64,000 bases of DNA. It comes from Pseudomonas sp. Q2-TVG4-2. Lineage in GTDB: Bacteria > Pseudomonadota > Gammaproteobacteria > Pseudomonadales > Pseudomonadaceae. The notes beneath the pieces were generated by a model. That model was not told the origin of the DNA. It did not search any database and saw only the letters and a program-made list of their open reading frames with translations. The position numbers were made by a program, and so were the translations under genes. Below are positions 58,474 to 64,000 of the stretch, in pieces; position 1 is the stretch's first letter, and each line of letters opens with the position of its first letter. The stretch spans positions 248,001 through 312,000 of the forward strand of contig NZ_LGLW01000003.1 in assembly GCF_013620795.1 (NCBI RefSeq), written 5' to 3'.

Positions 58474-59045
58474 TGGCCAGGATCAACCTTTTACCTTGGC
58501 GCGAACAACTACGCGAAGAGCGTAAGCAGCGCTTCTTGGTATCGCTCGCTGGGGTCGCTGTTGTTGCGGTGGGCCTGCTGTTTCTTGCCGACCAATATTT
58601 CACGCATGCCATCGAGCGACAGAACGCGCGAAACGATTTCATCCGCAAAGAAATCGCGGTGCTGGACGCCCGAATCGCTGAAATCAAGGAATTGCGCGAA
58701 CGTCGGCAGCAACTGCTTGAGCGTATGAAGATCATTCAGGACCTGCAGGGAAATCGACCCATTATCGGTCGGGTTTTCGATCAGCTCGTACGTACGTTAC
58801 CTGACGGCGTGTACTTCACCGGTTTGAAAATGACCGACAAGAACATCGCCATCGTCGGTGGTGCGGAATCCAACAACCGGGTCTCTAACCTGATGCGAAA
58901 TTTGGACGGTTCTGAGTGGCTGGACGCGCCTAACCTGAACGAAGTGAAGGCGGTCACTGCGGGCGCAGTTGATCAGGAAAACGTGTTTCAGCTAACGGTG
59001 CAGCAGACACAGCCGGCTGCAACTGTTGAGGGAGATAAGCCATGA
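58473..59045 (+). CDS. pilN: Type IV pilus assembly protein PilN
   Basis: 190 residues. The N-terminal INLLPWREQLREERK is the PilM-binding motif, followed by one transmembrane helix (FLVSLAGVAVVAVGLLFLADQYF) and a coiled coil; the C-terminal half is the periplasmic ferredoxin-like domain that pairs with PilO. The A of its start codon is the last base of the pilM stop (TGATG, 1-base overlap), and its stop overlaps the pilO start (ATGA). Confidence 0.97.
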
Positions 59046-59665
59046 GTCTGGCGAGCTCCATGGAGAGCCTCCGTAGTGTAGATCTGTCCGATCTGGATAT
59101 GAATAACCTGGGCTCCTGGCCCGCCGCAGTGAAGGTTATCGCCGCAATATTGCTAATGGTTTTGGTGCTTGGGGGCGGGTACTACTTCTATCTCAGCGAT
59201 ATGCAGGCCAGTCTCGACCAGCAAAAGGCGCAGGAGGAAACGCTGAAACAGCAGTTCTCCACGAAGGCGTTCCAGGCTGCGAACCTCGAAGCCTACAAGG
59301 CGCAGATGATCGAAATGGAAGCGTCGTTTGGTGCTTTGTTGCGACAGCTGCCTAGCGACACCGAAGTTCCAGGTCTGCTTGAAGACATTACCCATACTGG
59401 TTTGGGTAGTGGGTTGGAGTTCGAGGAAATCAAACTGCAGCCAGAGGTGACCCAGCAGTTTTACATCGAGCTGCCGATACAGATCAAAGTGGTTGGCGGC
59501 TATCACGACCTCGCGACCTTTGTCAGTGGCGTAGCGAGCCTGCCGCGGATCGTCACCCTGCACGATTTCGAGATAAAGCCCCACAGCAAAGAGTCATCTT
59601 CAAAATTGCACATGAGTATTTTGGCGAAGACCTATCGTTATAACGACAAGGGGCTGCAGAAATGA
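59042..59665 (+). CDS. pilO: Type IV pilus assembly protein PilO
   Basis: 207 residues. A cytoplasmic N-terminus, one transmembrane helix (VKVIAAILLMVLVLGGGYYFYL), coiled coil, and a periplasmic ferredoxin-like domain (ETLKQQFSTKAFQAANLEAY). Heterodimerises with PilN and links to PilP. Overlaps pilN and pilP by 4 bases each. Confidence 0.97.
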   Translation: MSLASSMESLRSVDLSDLDMNNLGSWPAAVKVIAAILLMVLVLGGGYYFYLSDMQASLDQQKAQEETLKQQFSTKAFQAANLEAYKAQMIEMEASFGALLRQLPSDTEVPGLLEDITHTGLGSGLEFEEIKLQPEVTQQFYIELPIQIKVVGGYHDLATFVSGVASLPRIVTLHDFEIKPHSKESSSKLHMSILAKTYRYNDKGLQK

Positions 59666-60189
59666 ACGGAGCCCGACTTGTCGCGCTAGGCCTGGGTCTC
59701 GTGTTGTTGACCGGGTGCGGCGCCAGCGGAGATTTCGACGATCTACGCGCATACATGAGCGAAGTACGAGCCAAACCAAAAGGAACGATTGAGCCGCTGC
59801 CGGCGTTCCTGCCGTATGAAGCTTTTACCTACAGTGCTGCTTCACTGCGCCATCCATTTCAGCCGCCGATGAAGATCGATCTGACCCAGCGGCAGAAAGG
59901 ATCGAAAGACATTCGGCCCGACGAGACGCGCATCAAGCAGTTTCTCGAGGAATTCAACATCGAAAACTTCGTCATGGTCGGCACGCTGACCAATGGCGGG
60001 GGTAAGTACGCCTTGATCAAAGGTGGTGACGGGGTTCACCGAGTCAAGGTCGGTGACTATCTGGGGCGCAACCATGGCCGTATCGTTGAGATCAGCGAAG
60101 CCGAGGTGGATGTGCTTGAAATCGTTCCGGACGGAGAGGGTGGGTGGCTTGAGCGCCCGCGTAGCCTGACCTTGAAAGAGCGTTCTTGA
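59662..60189 (+). CDS. pilP: Type IV pilus lipoprotein PilP
   Basis: 175 residues. Lipobox LLTGCG at residues 16-21, a disordered linker with KGTIEPLPAFLPYEAFTY, and a beta-sandwich domain (FVMVGTLTNGGGKYALIKGGDGVHRVKVGDYLG) that contacts PilQ. Connects the inner-membrane PilN/PilO ring to the secretin. Overlaps pilO by 4 bases; pilQ follows. Confidence 0.97.
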   Translation: MNGARLVALGLGLVLLTGCGASGDFDDLRAYMSEVRAKPKGTIEPLPAFLPYEAFTYSAASLRHPFQPPMKIDLTQRQKGSKDIRPDETRIKQFLEEFNIENFVMVGTLTNGGGKYALIKGGDGVHRVKVGDYLGRNHGRIVEISEAEVDVLEIVPDGEGGWLERPRSLTLKERS

Positions 60190-60240
60190 GTCATGGCAAA
60201 AATGGAAAACCTATACCGGTCTGCACAACGGAAGCCTTTT

Positions 60241-62316
60241 ATGAATACCACACTCTCTCGTCTCGGTTTGTCGTTGCTGGCGGCGCTAATTTCGCCCGCT
60301 CTGCTAGCGGCAAATCTGAACTCGCTCGACGTCGCGTCACTACCTGGCGACCGTGTTGAGTTGAAGCTGGCTTTCGACGAGCCGGTACCGACTCCGCGCG
60401 GTTATACGCTCGACCAGCCGGCACGCATCGCCCTTGATCTACCAGGCGTCTCCAGCAAGCTGGCGTCCAAGAATCACGAGCTTGGAGTAGGCAATGCGCG
60501 GAGTGTGACGGTGGTCGAGGCCCAAGGAAGGACTCGTCTCATCGTGAATCTCACGTCGCTGGTTCCCTATTCGACCCGTGTAGACGGAAACAATCTATTC
60601 GTCGTCCTTGGCGAAAGCGGCTCATCGCCAGCTGCGGTCACAGCTGCTCCGGCTGTGGCAGTAAGCCAGGTCGCGCCGGCCCCTGCCATGGCTGCGGGCA
60701 AGTCGATCAGCAACATCGATTTCCGCCGGGGCGAAGACGGTGCCGGTAACGTGGTTATTACCCTGTCGGATCCATCGATCAGCCCTAGCATAGAAGAGCA
60801 GGGCGGCAAGATTCGCGTCTCCTTCGCCAAGACCCAACTGCCAGAGTCGCTCCGTGTCCGGCTGGATGTGCAGGACTTTGCCACTCCGGTCAAGTTCGTC
60901 GATTCGAGCAGCAAGGCCGATGGCGCAAGTATCGCCATCGAGCCCAGCGGACGATATGACTATCTGGCGTACCAAACCGATGACAAGCTGACGATCAGCG
61001 TCAAGCCGCTTAGCGAAGCGGATGCCGAGAAGCGCAAGGCCGAGCATTTCACCTATTCGGGGGAAAAGCTGTCGCTGAACTTCCAGGACATCGATGTGCG
61101 CTCTGTTCTGCAGCTGATCGCAGACTTTACCGACCTCAATCTCGTGGCTAGCGATACCGTGCAGGGCAATATCACGCTGCGTTTGCAGAACGTGCCCTGG
61201 GATCAGGCGCTTGATCTTGTGCTGAAAACCAAGGGCCTCGATAAGCGTCAGGTCGGTAACGTACTGCTGGTTGCACCGGCAGACGAGATCGCTGCACGTG
61301 AGCGCCAGGAGCTGGAGGCGCAGCGGCAGATCGCTGAGCTGGCGCCCCTGCGTCGTGAAGTGGTACAGGTCAATTATGCGAAAGCTTCTGATATCGCCCG
61401 GCTGTTTCAGTCGGTAACCGACAAGGAGGGAACGAGTGAAGACCGCGGCTCGATCGCTGTTGATGATCGTACCAACAACATCATTGCTTATCAGACACAA
61501 GAGCGTCTGGACGAGCTGCGTCGCATTGTTGTCCAGCTCGATATTCCGGTGCGTCAAGTAATGATCGAGGCCCGTATCGTCGAGGCCAATGTCGACTACG
61601 ACAAAAGCCTCGGTGTGCGTTGGGGGGGGTCCCAGCAGTTCGCTAATGGCCGCGGGCTTGTATATGGAAACGACGACTCGGGTGATGAAGGCGGTAACTC
61701 GGGCGAAGACAGCAACGGCAACGTTCCGTTCGTTGACTTGGGTGTGGCGAATCCTACCTCCGGGATTGGAATCGGTTACATAACCAATAATCTAATCTTG
61801 GATCTTGAGCTTTCGGCGATGGAAAAATCCGGTAACGGCGAGGTTGTTTCTCAGCCGAAGGTCATGACTGCTGATAAGGAAACGGCGAAGATTCTGAAAG
61901 GTTCCGAGATTCCGTACCAAGAAGCAAGTTCTAGCGGGGCTACCTCCACCACGTTCGTGGAAGCAGCGCTATCGCTTGAGGTTACCCCACAGATTACGCC
62001 GGATAACCGGATCATTATGGAAGTAAAGGTCACTAAGGATGAGCCTGACTTCGCAAATGACGTCAATGGCACTCCGACGATTCGCAAAAACGAAGTTAAT
62101 GCCAAGATACTTGTAAATGATGGCGAAACCGTCGTGATTGGGGGCGTGTTTTCCAACACACAGAGCCGGTCGGTGGATAAGGTTCCTTTCCTCGGCGATC
62201 TACCGTATCTTGGCCGCATGTTCCGGCGAGATATTGTGTCTGACGCGAAGTCTGAGCTTCTCATCTTTCTGACGCCGAGAATCCTAAATCACCAGGCTAT
62301 CGCAGTGAATCGTTGA
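60241..62316 (+). CDS. pilQ: Type IV pilus secretin PilQ
   Basis: 691 residues. Signal peptide ([24 protein letters not shown]), two AMIN domains binding peptidoglycan, then N0/N1 domains ([37 protein letters not shown]) and the secretin pore ([52 protein letters not shown]). A glycine-aspartate-asparagine-rich loop with about 15 Gly/Asp/Asn/Glu residues (around residue 485-500) lies in the pore. The ATG at 60241 is chosen with GGAAG 7 bases ahead; an earlier ATG at 60193 is unlikely. Its TGA overlaps the aroK start. Confidence 0.96.
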   Translation: MNTTLSRLGLSLLAALISPALLAANLNSLDVASLPGDRVELKLAFDEPVPTPRGYTLDQPARIALDLPGVSSKLASKNHELGVGNARSVTVVEAQGRTRLIVNLTSLVPYSTRVDGNNLFVVLGESGSSPAAVTAAPAVAVSQVAPAPAMAAGKSISNIDFRRGEDGAGNVVITLSDPSISPSIEEQGGKIRVSFAKTQLPESLRVRLDVQDFATPVKFVDSSSKADGASIAIEPSGRYDYLAYQTDDKLTISVKPLSEADAEKRKAEHFTYSGEKLSLNFQDIDVRSVLQLIADFTDLNLVASDTVQGNITLRLQNVPWDQALDLVLKTKGLDKRQVGNVLLVAPADEIAARERQELEAQRQIAELAPLRREVVQVNYAKASDIARLFQSVTDKEGTSEDRGSIAVDDRTNNIIAYQTQERLDELRRIVVQLDIPVRQVMIEARIVEANVDYDKSLGVRWGGSQQFANGRGLVYGNDDSGDEGGNSGEDSNGNVPFVDLGVANPTSGIGIGYITNNLILDLELSAMEKSGNGEVVSQPKVMTADKETAKILKGSEIPYQEASSSGATSTTFVEAALSLEVTPQITPDNRIIMEVKVTKDEPDFANDVNGTPTIRKNEVNAKILVNDGETVVIGGVFSNTQSRSVDKVPFLGDLPYLGRMFRRDIVSDAKSELLIFLTPRILNHQAIAVNR

Positions 62317-62867
62317 TTTCCTTGGAAAATATCATTCTCGTAGGTCCGATGGGCGCCGGTAAGAGCACCATCGGACGCCTGCTCGCCAAGGAGCTTCGTC
62401 TCCCCTTTCGGGATTCCGACAAGGAGATCGAGCAGCGCACGGGTGCCAGCATTCCGCTGATATTCGATGTCGAGGGTGAGCAGGGTTTTCGCGAGAGGGA
62501 ACATGCCGCTATCGAGGCTCTGTGTCAGATGCGGGGTGTGGTGTTGGCAACGGGTGGTGGCGCGGTGCTCCGGCAAGATAATCGCCACCTGCTACGTGCT
62601 GGCGGCCGGGTGATCTACCTATGCACTTCTGTCGAGCAGCAGCTTGACCGCACCTCCCGGGACCGCAATCGCCCGCTATTGCAAGCTCCTAACCCTCGCG
62701 AGATCCTGACCGGTTTGATGGCTGTGCGTGATCCGCTTTATCGTGAAATCGCGGACATCATCATCCAGACGGACGAGCGCCCGCCGCGGCTGGTGGTGGT
62801 GGAAATTCTCGGCCAGCTTCAATCCTTGGCCGCTCGTGAAAGCCTGGATCGATCTGCGCTATCCTAG
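62313..62867 (+). CDS. aroK: Shikimate kinase
   Basis: 184 residues. Phosphorylates shikimate at the 3-hydroxyl. Walker [10 protein letters not shown], the shikimate-binding [11 protein letters not shown] and ATGGGAVL are present. The likely start is a TTG at 62313 overlapping the pilQ stop (TTGA); a second TTG occurs 3 codons later. No strong ribosome site is visible, so translation may depend on coupling. Confidence 0.93.
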   Translation: MISLENIILVGPMGAGKSTIGRLLAKELRLPFRDSDKEIEQRTGASIPLIFDVEGEQGFREREHAAIEALCQMRGVVLATGGGAVLRQDNRHLLRAGGRVIYLCTSVEQQLDRTSRDRNRPLLQAPNPREILTGLMAVRDPLYREIADIIIQTDERPPRLVVVEILGQLQSLAARESLDRSALS

Positions 62868-62891
62868 CTCCCTTTGATCGTGAGGGGACCT

Positions 62892-63995
62892 ATGCAGACT
62901 CTACATGTCGATCTCGGCGAGCGTAGCTATCCGATATTCATTGGCGAGCAGCTCATCGATCGCGGTGAGCTGTTGTCCCGCCATATCCGCGGTAAACAGG
63001 TGGCGATCGTCACCAACGACGCCGTTGCGCCTCTCTACCTTGAGCGGCTCTCGCGCAGCCTCGCCGACTATGCCATTACTCCGGTTGTGCTTCCCGATGG
63101 TGAAGCGCACAAGAACTGGCAGACGCTGCAGTTGATATTCGATGCATTGCTGACGGCTAGGCATGACCGCAACACTACGATCATCGCGCTGGGCGGCGGT
63201 GTTATTGGCGATATGGCCGGTTTCGCCGCCGCCAGTTATCAGCGTGGCGTCGACTTCATCCAGATTCCAACAACCCTGCTGTCTCAGGTGGACTCTTCGG
63301 TGGGCGGCAAAACGGGCATCAACCATCCCCTCGGCAAGAACATGGTCGGGGCCTTCTATCAGCCGCAGGCAGTGCTGATAGATACCGCGACGCTGGCTAC
63401 GTTGCCGGCGCGAGAGCTGTCCGCCGGCATGGCTGAGGTCATCAAGTACGGCCTGATCTGCGACGAGCCGTTCCTGGGATGGCTCGAAGATAACGTCGAT
63501 AAACTTCGAGGCTTGGACCAGACGGCGTTGACCGAAGCGATACGCCGTTCCTGTGCGGCAAAGTCAAGGGTCGTCGGTGCAGATGAGCGGGAATCAGGCA
63601 TTCGTGCCACTCTGAATCTGGGGCATACGTTCGGTCATGCCATCGAAACCCATCAGGGGTACGGCGTCTGGTTGCATGGCGAGGCAGTATCAGCGGGCAC
63701 TGTCATGGCGCTTGAGATGTCACATCAGCTCGGTTGGATCTCTGTCGAAGAACGAGACCGTGCGGTGCGTTTGCTATCGCGTGCCGGCCTGCCGGTAGTG
63801 CCTCCGGCCAATATGCGTGCCGAGGATTTTCTGCAGCATATGGCAGTCGACAAGAAGGTCCTGAACGGGCAATTGCGGTTGGTCCTGCTCAAGCGGCTGG
63901 GCGAGGCTGTGGTCACTAGCGACTTCCCGCGGGAGATGCTGGAAGCCACATTGAACGTCAACTACGACGCGCTTACGCAAGAATCAAGAACCTAA
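62892..63995 (+). CDS. aroB: 3-dehydroquinate synthase
   Basis: 367 residues, complete in the window. NAD-dependent cyclisation of DAHP. Nucleotide-binding [19 protein letters not shown], metal ligands in the GHTFGHAIE segment and the active-site EVIKYGLI and [31 protein letters not shown] are present. The ATG at 62892 follows GAGGGG by 5 bases. Together with aroK it sits behind pilMNOPQ, as in other pseudomonads. Confidence 0.97.
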   Translation: MQTLHVDLGERSYPIFIGEQLIDRGELLSRHIRGKQVAIVTNDAVAPLYLERLSRSLADYAITPVVLPDGEAHKNWQTLQLIFDALLTARHDRNTTIIALGGGVIGDMAGFAAASYQRGVDFIQIPTTLLSQVDSSVGGKTGINHPLGKNMVGAFYQPQAVLIDTATLATLPARELSAGMAEVIKYGLICDEPFLGWLEDNVDKLRGLDQTALTEAIRRSCAAKSRVVGADERESGIRATLNLGHTFGHAIETHQGYGVWLHGEAVSAGTVMALEMSHQLGWISVEERDRAVRLLSRAGLPVVPPANMRAEDFLQHMAVDKKVLNGQLRLVLLKRLGEAVVTSDFPREMLEATLNVNYDALTQESRT

Positions 63996-64000
63996 GAGAT

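Overview
This window is chromosomal core sequence from a high-GC gammaproteobacterium of the Pseudomonas group. It most resembles Pseudomonas stutzeri / Stutzerimonas. The reasons are the tandem glnK-amtB-amtB arrangement, the alginate-type regulators algZ/algR/algQ/algP, the pilMNOPQ-aroKB locus and SutA, in a gene order close to two blocks of the P. aeruginosa PAO1 chromosome (order compared from memory). I see no IS element, prophage, CRISPR array, tRNA or rRNA. The coding regions look like one compositional class, so this is mostly vertically inherited DNA.

Layout. 1-3.1 kb: a truncated BCCT transporter, comM and ubiK, all on the minus strand. 3.1-6.7 kb: a nitrogen-control operon glnK-amtB1-amtB2 behind a sigma-54 promoter and a probable NtrC site. 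6.7-7.7 kb: a YjbQ protein and sutA, ending in a bidirectional terminator. 7.7-12.4 kb: a minus-strand operon lptM-lysA-dapF-DUF484-xerC-HAD phosphatase, with overlapping stop/start codons between several genes. 12.5-16.4 kb: cyaY, rnk and a convergent class I adenylate cyclase. 16.5-20.3 kb: two small conserved proteins, a CorA transporter, an unassigned membrane protein and argH. 20.4-24.5 kb: a chemoreceptor with a near-consensus FliA promoter, then the algZ-algR two-component pair. 24.6-31.5 kb: hemCDXY, dsbB, algQ, algP and a TIGR02444 protein.

31.5-36.0 kb: an ABC-F ATPase, small MscS, TerC, LysE and YaiI, closely packed. 36.0-42.4 kb: a thioesterase, elbB, hemB, and the polyphosphate pair ppk and ppx, which converge. 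42.6-47.1 kb: trxA, rho, ubiD and a ferredoxin-type flavin reductase. 47.1-53.1 kb: a SPOR protein, argS, priA, rpmE and a secreted nuclease. 53.3-57.3 kb: malic enzyme and PBP1A (ponA). 57.4-64 kb: pilMNOPQ, aroK and aroB.

Functional themes are nitrogen sensing and ammonium uptake, lysine/diaminopimelate and tetrapyrrole synthesis, cAMP and alginate/twitching control, polyphosphate turnover, and the type IV pilus alignment complex and secretin. No wholly new multi-gene system stands out. The observations most worth following are regulatory: the FliA-type promoter on a chemoreceptor lodged between argH and algZ, the sigma-54/NtrC control region of glnK, a terminator hairpin encoded inside the signal peptide of the nuclease gene, a terminator lying between cyaY and the rnk start codon, and a gene-order breakpoint at 47.1 kb. 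A 175-residue membrane protein abutting corA has no recognised function.
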